Program-made: the position numbers and the translations under genes
Shown here: positions 34,340 through 45,835 of the stretch, in pieces
Layout of the letters: each line of letters starts with the position of its first letter
How positions within the stretch are numbered: the stretch's first letter is position 1
Origin: Solea solea
Taxonomy: Eukaryota; Chordata; Actinopteri; Pleuronectiformes; Soleidae
NCBI RefSeq assembly: GCF_958295425.1
Contig: NC_081138.1
Location: 6,188,302-6,252,301, forward strand
Length of the DNA stretch: 64,000 nt
Direction: 5' to 3'
The notes under the pieces: model-generated
The model's input: the letters and a program-made list of their open reading frames with translations, nothing else
What the model was told of the DNA's origin: nothing
The model's database searches: none

Positions 34340-36070
34340 AAGGATTACCCGATAAGGATTATTCCATAGATTTGGTAAATTATTAAGAATATCAAGTTAC
34401 TGATATTAGATGAGATAAAAGCAAACTATATGTGAGTGCAATAAAATATAAACTGTTAGAATACGTTAGGCAGCACTGTGAGCAGCACACTGGCATTTTA
34501 TCAATGAATCAATGTCACACAGAAACGATAGGAATAAAAAAAAAAAACAGGAATAAATGAAGTGAGCATGTCATGCGTATATGCTGGCTAGGGAGAAAAG
34601 GGACAAACAGCCTGTGTGACAGAGTCAGTGAAGGCAGGTTTACTTAATTTCTTAAACTATGTGCATTAAACTGATGTGGAGAGGGAAGGAATGAATGTTA
34701 ACAACGCGTCCCACTAGACATGGCCAAGATTTATAGTAATGAACTCAAAAGTGCTATGTTACCCTCCAAGGGCAAAGTGGAGACATCACTGCACTTTGGG
34801 AGATTAATGTTAAGTTCTGGTGACCTTCACTGCCGAGCAAGGACACCACTGTGTCTGATGGGTCTTTTTTTTTTATTATTATTTTTTTTTTTTTGAAATA
34901 CGGCTGGTATCCCTCTGTGTAATCCTGCTCACAAATCAATTTGTACACAGCCTGTCATCCGTGCTTTATCCATGCTGTACTGACAGCACCTGCACTAATA
35001 GTGACTAATAATGCAGAACAGTATTTTTGATCTGCATAATATTAATACTTAACCAAGCATCACTTCAGGAGACAAATTAGATGAACCTTGCATTGTCAAA
35101 GAAAGTGTTTCCAATTGTGAAGTGACAGAAATGTCGATGTGGTCAATGTGACCTATAACAACAATACACTGGTGTATTTTTAAATATTTGGGAATTAAGC
35201 TATTCTAATTTTTAACTATTATTTAATCTCTAAAAACATTTGAATTTTTGACTTAAGCTGAAGTCTGTACATAACTGTATGTCCACAATATTACATTTTA
35301 GTTATTTTATTCCACAAAAATACACAATTCCTCCTCAGACACTGCAGTGGGAACCACAGATTTAATTTTTTCAGTTGACTTCCCCCCCCCCAAGCCTTTT
35401 AACTGACATTTATGTTCATTTGATTTCAATAACAGCATAATATTTATTTATTTATTTAACATGTCTCTGCCTGGTTTCCCTATACACAATTATTTTAAGC
35501 ATTCAGAAATGGCAAAGGTGGGGCCAAATGTAGTCAGAAATGTTCTGAACACATTTGCTCTTGTCTCAATTTACTGTATGTCACAAATTGTGTCACAATA
35601 ATGTTGTCCTGTGAATCTCCACTATTCGACGAACACTAAAAAAGTCAGTTTAACACCAATTCCCTTTAGGACACACTATGGAAGTGTTCAATGGAACTCT
35701 TTCAACCAAAAAGTAACACTAAGAGTCCAATTTAACCATTATTCCAAAATGTATTTGGTCCTAATGAGAACAAGTCTTAGACTGTTACTTTTATACTTCA
35801 AATTTAAGTGGGTATAAGTGCAGGACAATTACATATTGATGTATTTTCACCATAGACAGCTAATTATATTGGAAAAAAATAATAATAATAATGAAAAGAA
35901 CACATTTCCTACATGTGAATGGAACAAAAATGGAACATCTATTTATTTGTCATAGTCACCCTGTTGTTTAGGATGACTCTATGTCATTCCAGGTGTTTAA
36001 TATGTTAAAGTACTACACACAGGTTTTAAGGATAAATGGTATATAAATACAATTTAAAATAATTTAGTTG
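34340..36070. other. Unassigned A/T-rich sequence
   Basis: Contains T/A homopolymer runs at 34864-34894, a C-run at 35382-35391 and a (TATT)n stretch at about 35441-35458. No gene or named element recognised. Confidence 0.45.
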
Positions 36071-36074
36071 TTGT

Positions 36075-36490
36075 GGAATTGTTTGGAGCTACTTGAACAA
36101 TCACGCCCATCCTGGCTCCCCTACACTGTTCAGTTCCAGCTTTATTTTAAAACTCCCTTGTTTGTTTTTTTTAAAGTCTTGCATGGTACATTGCATAAGA
36201 CAAATGGTGACCAAGCTTTTGCAGTTGCTGCCCTGAAGCTGTGGAACAGCTTCCCACAACACATTTGGTCTGCCCAGACATTAGAAATGTTAAAGTCACT
36301 TGTTTTTGTTGACTGTTCTGCCTGGTCCTATTGTGACTTTTTATTGCGTCTAATTTATTGTGTATTTTACTTGTTTTTTTATTATTATTATTCTGTACTG
36401 TAAAAAACGTTGGTAGAAGTTTGGTTGTTTTTGTATGTGACCTTGACTATGCATTCAAACAACTGTGTACAAATGCTTGTCGCTGGGGGG
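36075..36490 (+). mobile_element. L2-clade LINE ORF2 3' end
   Basis: Translation contains FKVLHGTLH, then DQAFAVAALKLWNSFPQHIW and SAQTLEMLKSLV. It matches the conserved L2 C-terminus of the type RSFAVAAPKLWNSLPxxIRSAxTLxxFKxxLK. The frame is open for about 110 codons but the RT domain upstream is absent. A/T-rich 3' UTR follows (ttattattattattctgtact at 36378-36399). It is a 5'-truncated dead copy, as is usual for LINEs. Confidence 0.85.
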
Positions 36491-36571
36491 GCGTAACCTT
36501 TTTTGAAAGGAAGTCTTGTAGCCTTTAGTTAAAGTCCATTTGTTGTACCTTGTCAAATATGGATCAGTTTA

Positions 36572-36944
36572 CAGTGCCGGCCCAAGCCTTTATGGGGCCC
36601 AAAGCTGAATTTGATTAGGGGGTCCCTCCTCCCACCACCATGGAGTAACCAGTGCTTTTATTATTATTGATACCAATGTCAGTCTTGTGTTTGTTTTTTT
36701 TAAACCTTAGAAGGCAGTAAAAACACAAACGAGGCCTAGTATTAATTAGCATGTTTGTATTGAAAGTAAAGCGAGTGTGGTGATACTGAACTTGAATTAA
36801 ATAAGAAAACCAGTGTACTAATAAAACTTAGAAAATGTAGATATTTACCATGTTTAAATGCTTCTTTTTTTTTCTCTCACCACACACTATTGGGGGCCCC
36901 CAAGCAGCTGCTTAGTTTGCTTATGACTTGGACTGCACAATTAA
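36572..36944. mobile_element. hAT-like non-autonomous element with G+C-rich ends
   Basis: The left end cagtgccggcccaagccttt with atggggccc and the right end gggggcccccaagcagctgc, then ttagtttgcttatgacttgg and actg, match a fish repeat whose ends read cagggccggcccaag and cttgggccggccctg. The right terminus has lost a few bases. Possible 8-bp duplications (tcagttta, cacaatta) agree at only about half the positions. The interior is A/T-rich and non-coding. Confidence 0.6.
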
Positions 36945-36945
36945 G

Positions 36946-38830
36946 CACAACTGAAAAAGGTACAGATTTGTTCCTTCTTTTGATTTAATTCACTTTCTAC
37001 TCGCTTTGTAGTGAAAAAGTTTTCTTTCTGGCACAATATTTTCTGAGTGAGTGAACACTCTCCAAATATGTACCTACAGGTATAAAAATGTTCTTGTCTT
37101 CTACCCCTATTTTGGAGTGTGTGTGGCAGAGAGACTGAACCGGATTTGGCAAATTTCTAATCATACATTTGAGTGTCATTGTGTGCCGAGTTACAGTGTT
37201 TATGTAGGAGTGACACTATCGACTACTTAATCCCTCCTTAAGGTATACGCGATGACAAAGGCGGTTTGGAGGTGTGACCTTCTCAAATGGTGGAGGACAG
37301 TCCAAGATTTATGTCACAGTCGAGAGAGCTTCTGTTGGGAACCCTGACAGACGGATAATCCTGTGGTTTAAACTTGGCAAATATTGATCCCGTGGCCCAC
37401 AGTGGCAAGCCTCAAGACCTGAAATTGAGGGGAATGGATTACTCTGCAGAGTCAAAAGCGAAGACAGATGAGAAGGAGCAAAATATACTATCCTGACCAT
37501 CAAGGTAGATAACGTTCGGGAAGGGAACGCAGACATTAATTCTCAGCCGTCTCATTCAGAGTTATTGCATGCTCTTCTTTCTGTAAAGGATTGTCTTGTT
37601 GGTCTTAACATTCATGGTTTAAATGCCAGTTCTCCTCATCCATCAAAGCAACTGCTACTATTGACATTCACCTCAATAACGTTGCCATGCATAACAAGGC
37701 TTTATAGGGAGTGATGCGATGAAAGAGGTGGGGAGTCATTAGTGGGATTTTTTTTTTTTTATTCGCTCCTATGGGTTCAGCTATAAAGTTATCTGGACTT
37801 TGGAGACTTTATACTGCAGCAATTAATTTTGGTGAATCATTTTCAGGCCATTACACTGAACCAGATATTACAGGGTAGCCTTGCTGTGTCACACTTTATA
37901 AAACCAAATTAGCCCAAGGATGTTGGTTGGGTCACACAAATATTTGCTAATAGGCGGAGGGAATGCTGGTTCATAGAAGAGCTGTTGCACAGTTTGCAGG
38001 CATTATGAACTGAAATGACATGAAACGAAACGAACAAATTATTATTTTTTTGAATAAACACCTCATTTTTTTTAATAGTCAAACTTCATTTGACCCACAA
38101 TGCCATTACAGAACTTTCTGTATCTATCTGTACAACTGATCTGATAATATCGAAGCTAGAAATTACTTTTTTCCCTCTTTTTTGCCACTACTCCCTGCTT
38201 AGTTTGGAGCTTTTGACCCAGTTGCACATTCTTTATACCAACACATTACGTTTTTTTCAACATCTTGACCATGTTTTGTGAATCTTTAAAACAGCTGTTG
38301 CCAAGGAAAAAAAACAAAACTCAACTCACTTTAAAGACACAGTACGTAATTCCACTGTTTCAATGAAAACAATAACAAAAGACAATAGAATTCACATAAT
38401 TTCAACTTTGAAAATTTGAACTTGATTGGAGGGCCACATGTGACCCACAAAGTGGGTACACTTCTCAAAAACTAAATATCTTTGTCATTTTTCCATGCAG
38501 TATTTATATTCAGAAATATCACATAATATTACACCTACAATTCTTAGGGTTTACAGCTTGCACTTGTAGACTTGGCAGGTTGATAGATTTATGAGAAGCT
38601 TCATAACTTGACCCGATTACACTGTACGTTCACATGTAAACAAACTAATGCTGTTGAAATGAAGAAGCCAGATAAATCAATGTAGGAATAACATATTTTG
38701 TTGAGTACAATTCATTACCACTCCTCAAAATGCATCAATTCACTCGGATGGTACAGAGATGGAGATAGAGATAACGATAAATGTTGTCCATCATTTTTCA
38801 CTGATATCCCTACAATGGAGATCACATGAC
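36946..38830. other. Unassigned sequence
   Basis: No gene or named element. A T-run lies at 37750-37761. Short frames on both strands lack domain patterns. Confidence 0.4.
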
Positions 38831-38834
38831 ACAC

Positions 38835-39085
38835 TTGTACTTACAGCGGAACTATGCAGGATTTTTACCTAAATTTAACAGCTTCGGAGTCATTGTGATG
38901 ATTAAATGGCTTTGTTCCGGGGAGGCTGTCTCCACTCCCCCTACTCTGTTAGTAGAAAATCAGCCTTGAAAGATCTACACACACACCCGAGTCAGGTACT
39001 GGCTATAAGATCAAGGCAGTGACAGCGTTATTCTAGACGTTCATCACGGCAGAGCCGGCGGAAAAGACACTAGAGACTCCTGGCT
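38835..39085 (+). mobile_element. Interspersed repeat of unassigned class
   Basis: The phrase series actatgcaggatttttaccta, agcttcggagtcattgtgat, gttccggggaggctgtctcc and gttagtagaaaatcagcc matches a repeat that I recall as common in percomorph genomes. I cannot state its class or boundaries. Confidence 0.4.
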
Positions 39086-39235
39086 TCAATTGTCCATGAT
39101 TTAAAAGTACATTTTTTATTGAGTGTGACACAAATCAGTGCACGTTCTGCATCCACTTACACAAATGGTATATATGTCATGCCCTGCCTTGCCTTCACCT
39201 GTGTCTCCCCCTTCATCTCCTCCTTTCTCTCCTGC

Positions 39236-39400
39236 ATCTCAGAATCAGAATCAACTGTATTGGCCAAGTTTGAGCACACAAACATGGAATTTGACTTGGT
39301 TCCATTTTTCTCTCTAATACAAACAAACACTAAATATGTTAACATATTTAAAAATAGAAGAAGATTTTTTTTTTTTAGAGCAGTAGATACAAATATAAAA
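39236..39400 (-). mobile_element. Minus-strand retroposon 3' tail
   Basis: Plus-strand agaatcagaatcaactgtat, tggccaagtttgagcacaca and aacatggaatttgact are the reverse complement of a frequent fish retroposon tail ending in repeated gattct units. It lies within LTR-like sequence and seems to have inserted there. Confidence 0.55.
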
Positions 39401-39429
39401 TCATAAATATAAAATGTAAAAGTTATTGA

Positions 39430-39805
39430 GCGTAGTCTACCTCCAGCATGCAATCAGCTCCCCTGCGGTGGGAGAACACCTGCTGCCAATTCACTCATCG
39501 GCTCAGTCTGTATATTTCCTGTTCCTGCAGTCACTCATCGCCAGATTCAGACAACTCTGCGGTAAACACACTATGGAACCTGAAACACTCTGTCTACTCT
39601 AGTGTTTACTCACTGCTTGTTGTTTTTTTTGCCTTTTTACTAGTTCCTGTGCTCTCCTGTGTCCAGCGATCCCCACTGTTTGGAACTGATCGCCGCCTCT
39701 ACGACACCTTAACTACTTCTCTCACGTTTGTTGTCCCTTTTGGTAATAAAAATGGACAAAAAAAAATACGTCTTCTCTCTTGGGTCCTAAACTGATTCGT
39801 AACAA
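39430..39805 (+). mobile_element. Probable Ty3/gypsy-type LTR (solo or partial)
   Basis: caattcactcatcggctcag, tctgtatatttcctgttcct, gcagtcactcatcgccagat, a pyrimidine-rich middle, aataaaaatgg, then cttgggtcctaaactgattc and gtaaca follow the 3' part of a fish gypsy-type LTR. That LTR carries a polyadenylation signal shortly before a ...gggtcct...gtgaca terminus. No primer-binding site or gag sequence follows, consistent with a solo LTR. Frames of 95-115 codons over it are not genes. Confidence 0.5.
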
Positions 39806-39809
39806 TATA

Positions 39810-40100
39810 TTCACATCAAGAGTATCCAAGCAAGGTCTAGCAGAGAACTGTGAAAGTGTAATATTACATTAATAAGAAGCTGTTTTTTTTTCTTTAAATT
39901 TAAATAAAAAAAAAAAAAACTGTGAAAATTCTGTCCTCTCCTCCTGTAATTTCATGAATTCCATAATGAAGTGCAGACAGGTGCCTAAGCTATACTGCTG
40001 TTTCAAGAATCCATTAATGGTATGTTAACATGAATGCGACAGCTGCATGAATGAAACATCACATTTAGGGTGATAAGAATGTTTATGTAAAGTCTCGTCT
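39810..40100. other. Unassigned A/T-rich sequence
   Basis: A poly-A stretch lies at about 39906-39920. No gene or element recognised. Confidence 0.4.
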
Positions 40101-40103
40101 CCA

Positions 40104-40405
40104 GGTCAAAGGGGTCAGCAGTCTCAAAGCCAGACACTTCTTTCCACCATCTCCTATGGGAGAAACTGAGACATCCCAAAGCCAGCCAAGAGATTGAATC
40201 TCTCCAGCGTGTCCTGGGTTGGCCCTGGGTCTCCTCCCTAATAATTTAGACTTGTACAGCACTTTTTCAAAGGTACATCAAGCTGCTTGACAGAGTTGGA
40301 AAAACAAAACAAAATAGGCATGCCCAAAACACCTCCCCAGGAAGACATTCATCAGGATTCCTGACCTGGCTGTCGATGTACAAACGTATCACCTGGTTTG
40401 AAACA
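40104..40405 (-). mobile_element. RTE-like LINE ORF2 end, interrupted
   Basis: The plus strand carries atctcctatgggagaaactg, gacatcccaaagccagccaa, gagattgaatctctccagcg, tgtcctgggttggccctggg and, after an insert, ggcatgcccaaaacacctcc. On the minus strand this is the familiar LINE segment around gaggtgttccgggcacgtcc and acccaggacacgctggagag. The two halves are contiguous in the usual element but are separated here by 77 bp (40240-40316). Confidence 0.65.
40240..40316 (-). mobile_element. Short retroposon tail inserted in the LINE remnant
   Basis: On the minus strand the insert ends gtacctttgaaaaagtgctg and tacaagtctaaattatta, a typical L2/SINE tail of the gctatataaat type. It splits an otherwise contiguous LINE sequence and is heavily 5'-truncated. 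No clear target duplication was identified. Confidence 0.5.
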
Positions 40406-41100
40406 GTAAACAATCATCTGGTTTCCATTATCTCTGCTGTGTGTGTAGGCCCGATGCCCATAGCTGTGTCAGCACACCTTAATGTTGAACAAGCACGACA
40501 CAGTGTGGACCGGCGTTACATCCAATGACATTGTGTATTGACATTATTTCTTGCAATAGATGCACACACGTCCTTGAATCTACTTTCTGACGTAATGTAT
40601 CCGAGGTATGTTTCAAAATTTATATTTTTCCACTATAACATCTTCTGAACCCAGCTTCACAGAACACATCAATTGATTACTGGCAATATGGTGTCACTCT
40701 CTGTGGGATCCCAAAGAGAAGGGACAGGCAAGGGTTTGCAATAAAGTTAATAATAATTTGAAGCAAAAGATATTATTATGGATCTGTCAATTGCAAATGT
40801 CCAAAATGGACCCTGCTAAAAAATAAAAAAAAAAGTTTAGTTGAATTTTCCCAACAGGCTTCATGACAAGAGTTAATTAGAAAGAAAAACTATATCCTCC
40901 ATCATCTTTTATTAGAAAAAAGGGTTAGAAATGCCTGTCTGTCTTTATCCCAAAGGTCATGATTCTCTGTTGACCAATCAATGGACTGAAGGGTGTCTTG
41001 CTCCACCCTTTAGGTGCTGAATCAAATGTGCCAAAAAGCGTCATGGTCCAGATCTGTTATTTTGGTACCCTTCACAACTACTGATTGTATTACAACACGC
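40406..41100. other. Unassigned sequence
   Basis: No gene or named element. An A-run lies at 40826-40833. Confidence 0.4.
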
Positions 41101-41101
41101 T

Positions 41102-41352
41102 TAAAGGGCAACTAAACCCTTTAAGCTAAGAGATGGGCTGAGAGGTGAGTGAGGGAAGGGAGGGAGGGAGAGTGAGGAGCAGTGCGGGGAGCTTGGTCTG
41201 GATGTGAAATGTGACACCAAGATGCAGCTGTGCGAGGTGCCCAGTGAGATGAGCCTCTTAATCGCTCACACTGCGCTTCAAGTGATCGAGAGAGAAAGAC
41301 AACCGAGTGACACCCGCACATTGGGCAGTAACTCCTCCCTTACCAATAGAGT
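41102..41352 (+). repeat. Family A interspersed repeat, copy 3
   Basis: Contains gcaactaaaccct, gatgggctgagaggtgagtg, a G/A-rich core (41150-41182), gatgagcctcttaatcgctc, agtgatcgagagagaaagac and gtaactcctcccttaccaat in the family A order. The early ggctaactccgcctgatg part is deleted relative to copies 2 and 4. The core includes four G3 runs. Confidence 0.7.
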
Positions 41353-41354
41353 TT

Positions 41355-42630
41355 TAGATGTTACGTAACTCAGTTTGCTCACTGCACCATCATGGCAGTG
41401 CTGGATTCAACATATATATATATATGTACATAAATAAAAAGTCTGTTATTATTGATAACAGTGTTGATTACTGGAATCAATAAGTTCATCCATGTGTGAT
41501 ATAAACATATATGGCAGCAAGACAAACTGCAATATTTACAGCAATTTGAACAGTGAGGGTTCAGTTACTTGTGGAAGGGCACTTCAGTATGGTGAAGAAA
41601 AGCACATTGCAATATTCCCCACGGGGGTCATTCACACTATACATTTGTGTGGGTAGATGTGCTTTGAGTAGTATAGCTGTAAGCAGATGGGGGCTTTATT
41701 TGCTGCCATTATGTCGGCTCACCGATCGTGGATTAGGTTAATTGGCTTTCAAGTATCTTATTAACTCACATAGTGCACTTTACTCTTAAAGAAGAGAATG
41801 GAAATATGTGTAATAAATATATTTACAGCCAAAGCGTGCGGTTAGGAAAAGGAAAGTATTATTTATTTACTTTTAATTTTAATTATCACTCAGTATCGGT
41901 CCGATGCTGGTCAAAATCACTGGATAGGATAGCAGACAAAAAAAAAGTAAAATCTGATACATCCCAAAAATCCAATATCTATCTATACATATGTATATGT
42001 ATATATATATAAAAAAAATATATATATACATACATACATACATATGTATACATATACAAATATTGTGATATGGGTATTGTTCGCACCACCATGATTTCTT
42101 CTGCCCCATAAACCACTTTCAGATTCCCAGTCTGTGTGTGTGACTCATATCTGATTTTTTCCCATTGATATGAGTCAGATTTCTTCAGACGTGTGTTGAG
42201 ACAGAAATCCAATCATTCCCGTTTTTTAAAATCTGATTTGTACCACTTCAGTATGTGAAACTAAGTCAGACATGTCCAACACATAACCACGAGATATGAG
42301 TGTTCACAGTCATGTGACAAACCATGCAACGTTCTGCATGCACAGAGCGCCATCATCATCATCAACCTGCAGCAGCAGTGCAGCAAAGTCAAACAACAAC
42401 AATGGAGAGTGCCATCCTCTGTAGCTAAATCTCACCCATACATTTGCAGTGATAGTATCTGTTTTTCGCCAATGGGGAAATCAATATATCTGTGGTGGTC
42501 ACACTGAGATGTCATTTTCTGTTGTTGACACCATGCATAAAGGCATTTGTGAGCATATGTGCTATTTGAAAATGGATGATTATGAACCATCAAATCACGG
42601 AGGGTAATTTTTCTAGAAGTGAATCAGATT
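41355..42630. other. Unassigned sequence with TA/TACA microsatellites
   Basis: Simple repeats: (TA)n at about 41411-41427 and a longer composite of TATC, TATA, ACAT and TACATA units at about 41977-42060. The frames crossing the latter (76-77 codons, Ile/Tyr-rich) are microsatellite artefacts. No gene recognised. Confidence 0.6.
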
Positions 42631-42637
42631 TGGGGTC

Positions 42638-42976
42638 ACAGGGCAGAGTAGTGGCCAGCGCTGTTGCCTCACAGCAGGAAGGTCACCAGTTTGCATCGCG
42701 GTTTGGCCGAGGGGTTTTTGCTAGAGAGTTTGCATGTTCTTCCCGTGTGCACATGGGGTGTCCTCCGAGGACCCATGCAGTTTTATTGACCATAATGTGT
42801 GAATGTGAGAGTGACTGATTGTTTGTCTCTATGTGTTTGAACTACAATGGGCCAGCCCATTGTAGTTCAAACACAATGGGTGTACCCCACCTTTTGCCCT
42901 ATATGTCAGCTGGGATTAGCCCCAGCAACCCCCTTTCCAGTGACCCTCATGTGGAGGATAAAGCAGTAGATTAAAG
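42638..42976 (+). mobile_element. tRNA-derived SINE, nearly full length, with internal hairpin
   Basis: gtagtggccagcgctgttgc, ctcacagcaggaaggtcacc, gagtttgcatgttcttcccg, tgtgaatgtgagagtgactg, ggtgtaccccaccttttgcc, gtcagctgggattagcccca and tgtggaggataaagcagtag follow the full order of the common fish SINE. The B-box region is degraded (agtttgcatcgcgg). Between 42832 and 42875 normal SINE sequence is replaced by a perfect inverted repeat, listed separately. Confidence 0.75.
42832..42875. repeat. Perfect 20-bp palindromic hairpin, 4-base loop
   Basis: Left arm 42832-42851 (tgtgtttgaactacaatggg) and right arm 42856-42875 are exact reverse complements around the loop ccag. The arm retains tgtgttt from the SINE context, so the right arm looks like an inverted copy of the left, made after the SINE inserted. 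Confidence 0.95.
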
Positions 42977-42980
42977 CCCC

Positions 42981-43397
42981 TTTCCACCGATGGTCCCAGC
43001 TCGCCTCACCTTGCCTCACCTCGGTTTAGGTTGGTTTTCCACCACAAAATAGTGCCTACTCAACGTGGGCGGAGTCTTCACTCCGCGGCTGCTGTGACTT
43101 TGTTTATTTCCCTGGTAATTGTTGGAGATTAACCCACGTTTTCATGATTGTCTTTTTAACTGACCGACAGTTCGGCATTGTTCGTCTTGATTCTTGTGTC
43201 GGACGTCTTACTCACGCCTCTTCCTGTGACGGCCCTCTGACCAATCAGTGGCCAGCAGTCTGGCGACTTCATGCATAGTAACACCTCAGCCACTTGGAAC
43301 TTGCTATAGCAGGTATTAAAAAAATAGCAGGTATTAAAAAAGTGCCAGGTACTATCGCTAGTGGAAACGCAAAATAAAATCGCCAAGCCGGTGGAAA
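42981..43397 (+). mobile_element. MITE family B, copy 2 (full length)
   Basis: Inverted ends begin tttccaccg (42981) and finish cggtggaaa (43397). Subterminal gctcgcctcacc-type words on the left echo gcgaggcgag on the right of copy 1. The interior carries gtgggcggagtcttcactcc, ttgttggagattaacccacg, ctgaccaatcagtggcc and gccaggtactatcgctagtg. It starts 5 bp after the SINE at 42638-42976. It has no coding capacity and includes a short tandem repeat at 43307-43341. Confidence 0.8.
43307..43341 (+). repeat. Two-unit tandem repeat, about 18 bp
   Basis: The unit tagcaggtattaaaaaaa is present twice, the second copy one A shorter. Copy 1 of the same MITE has a single related phrase (gcaggcactaaaagtgg), so this is a private duplication. 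Confidence 0.9.
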
Positions 43398-43399
43398 CA

Positions 43400-44090
43400 C
43401 GCCAAATGAAAGCATGAATCGGATTGGAGTTATATATATAACCAGTATAGCTGCTTATCTCAATTTTCAATCTTAGATTCCTGGTAAAAGCTGCTTTACT
43501 GGCAATACAACATATTTGTTAATCAAAAATGATATAGTATATTGTCACATGCTGGTTCATAAATCCATTTGTTTCTGCTTCAGCGATAACCATTGAATAA
43601 TCATTATAAAAAAAACATTTCAGTCATCCTGTCTGGGAAGGGCATCACTCCTGGGGTTTTCGGCCTGAAGCAAAACTGGTGATGTGCTGTGTTAGCAAAG
43701 TGTCTTTGGGCTTCATTTTGGATTTTCTGGTATCAGTAACCTGGCTGTCTTTTAACCAGGTTGGAGCAGCTTGGTAGATTCTGCTGCACAGAAAAAAAGT
43801 AAATGGAAAAAGAGTGTTTGCTAATCGCATAACTTGCTGAACAGGTGATAGAAATGCGACAAAAGTGCCTCTTACATGTCCCTCTTAAAAAACAGGTACA
43901 CAAATATTCGTGTTTAATATTCGCCATGATTATTAAAGAAAAATATTTCTCAGACCGAAACGAGAGGTTTTTTTTTTTTTCCACATTTCCTTGACCTCTG
44001 CCAAATCAGAGGTTACGGAATGTGCGTGGTGTAATAGTCATCACACACAAAAAGAACAAGAAGTACTCATTCAAATCATTTCTCAATACT
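43400..44090. other. Unassigned sequence
   Basis: No gene recognised. T-run at about 43969-43980. Confidence 0.4.
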
Positions 44091-44091
44091 T

Positions 44092-44140
44092 AGTTTGTTG
44101 ATCCTCTAGGGGTAATTCAAGGCAAGTGTGGGAGCAAACA
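44092..44140 (-). mobile_element. Retroposon tail, minus strand
   Basis: Plus-strand agtttgttgatcctctaggg with gtaattcaaggcaag is a diverged sister of the tail at 13252 (tttatttatccccgaggggt and agttcaagg). The body is not recognisable. Confidence 0.4.
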
Positions 44141-45835
44141 CAAGTGCACAAAATATCCACACAATCCCCAAAAACTAAATCAATTTCTATTTAAAAAAAA
44201 CAACAACAACCTTAGCCTAACTTAAATGTTTGGAAAATAATGTTTCTGTGCTGTCATTTTCTTTTACTACTATGTGATCACAATACAAATATTGTATTAT
44301 TGAATATCTTTTTGCAGGTGTTATTTACAGATCCACCCGAGGGTACCGCTATTCTGAAACAAATCGATTACCAGCTTTGTGGCCAGACTAAAATTCATTT
44401 TTCCACATTGAACATTTCACAATATGGACATTCATTTTGCTCAGTAATTCGAAAGCAACATCAACAAAATGCAAGACGCCATCAATAATTGCCACTGTGT
44501 CCCCTCTGAAAATCTAAACTAAACTAAGTTAAGAGCAAAATACTGTATCATTTGGTTGCAATTCTCTTTTGTTAAGGTTGTTTTGTCAAAATAATAGGTG
44601 CACATCGATTTGTATATCGATGTTTTGAGCTGTTCAGGACAGAGAAGCTGCTGCTGTATTGTTGCCTCATTTGGCAAGATTGTGCCACGTGGGTAAATGC
44701 GAACCAATACAGACATCGGGAGATAAAAGTTTAAATTGAAACATATTGTGGGCATTATTTTTGCCATGCTTTGTTGAGAAAAAAAAAGAAAAGAAAGAAA
44801 GAAAGAACTGTCCTATATTCTGGAAACACCAAAGCACTCATGGTTTGGCTGCAGCCAAGCCTATCTTGGCAAAGCCAATGCAAATATGAAACAACACTTG
44901 TGGGCAGCGTTCCTATCGACTAAATATCCTCATCCAAATGCAAGGAATGATTAGAAAAGTGATGCCCACACTTACAGACCATACCAGTGTGAGCATGAAT
45001 ATGTCAGTTAAATTGACAAATCTATAAAAAATATCTCTTTATTGTGAACACTTGCCTGTCCCTCCTTTACATATTTTCACAAATAATCCAACAGTCTTTT
45101 GCTATTGTGCAGATATACTAGTATTTATGACTTGAGTTATTTAGTTCCAGGGTTATTTATTGAGTAACCGTGGAAACATCTCCATTTTGTTAAGTCTGCA
45201 AGGCATAAGATCTGACATTTAAGTTTTTCTCTCTCTCTTTTTGGATGTACGATACAAAATGTGCAGAACTAATTAGTAACTCTGTTCGCTTTAAGGTCTA
45301 ATTGAAACACTGCCAGCAAGCGGAAAGATTAAAAAATGAAAAGATATTTTTAATGAAAAGGGTCACTTTATTGAAAAGATTGTAGAAAAAGGTACCTTTG
45401 CTTTAAACCATACATTAAAACATTTTGCTTGACAAATACAAAGACACAATATGAGGGAACTATTGTAATTTTACAGCAGATTGACTCTAATTACCTACAG
45501 CACCTCCAACACTCTTCACCCCTCCTTTGTCATGATTCCCAACATTGTATGGCTGTTTTTTCATGCCCTAGTTACACAATTGGAAGAGTTTTCCATCATC
45601 TATGATGTAAAATTTTTTGAGCTGCATTGTATCTAGGTGCAGTTACTATTGCAGTCATTGAAATCAGTTGTTTGAGTAGTGGTAGGGTTGTGGTCAAGTA
45701 ATTATTTGTAAATCAACTAGCAAAATAATCATCTACATAGAAAAAAAAGTGAAGTTTAGGGGAAGTTTTGTGATTTCCAACTCAAAATGCAGTATTTGCA
45801 TAGACTCCATGTTTGACTACTGTACACACACACGT
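44141..45835. other. Unassigned sequence with an AAAG tract
   Basis: An (A)n/(AAAG)n microsatellite lies at about 44779-44807. No gene or named element elsewhere in this 1.7 kb. Confidence 0.45.

Noticed and set aside
36972..37540. Possible host exon (frames at 36997-37179 and 37309-37536)
   Set aside because: No consensus splice pair in frame and no domain-like translation.
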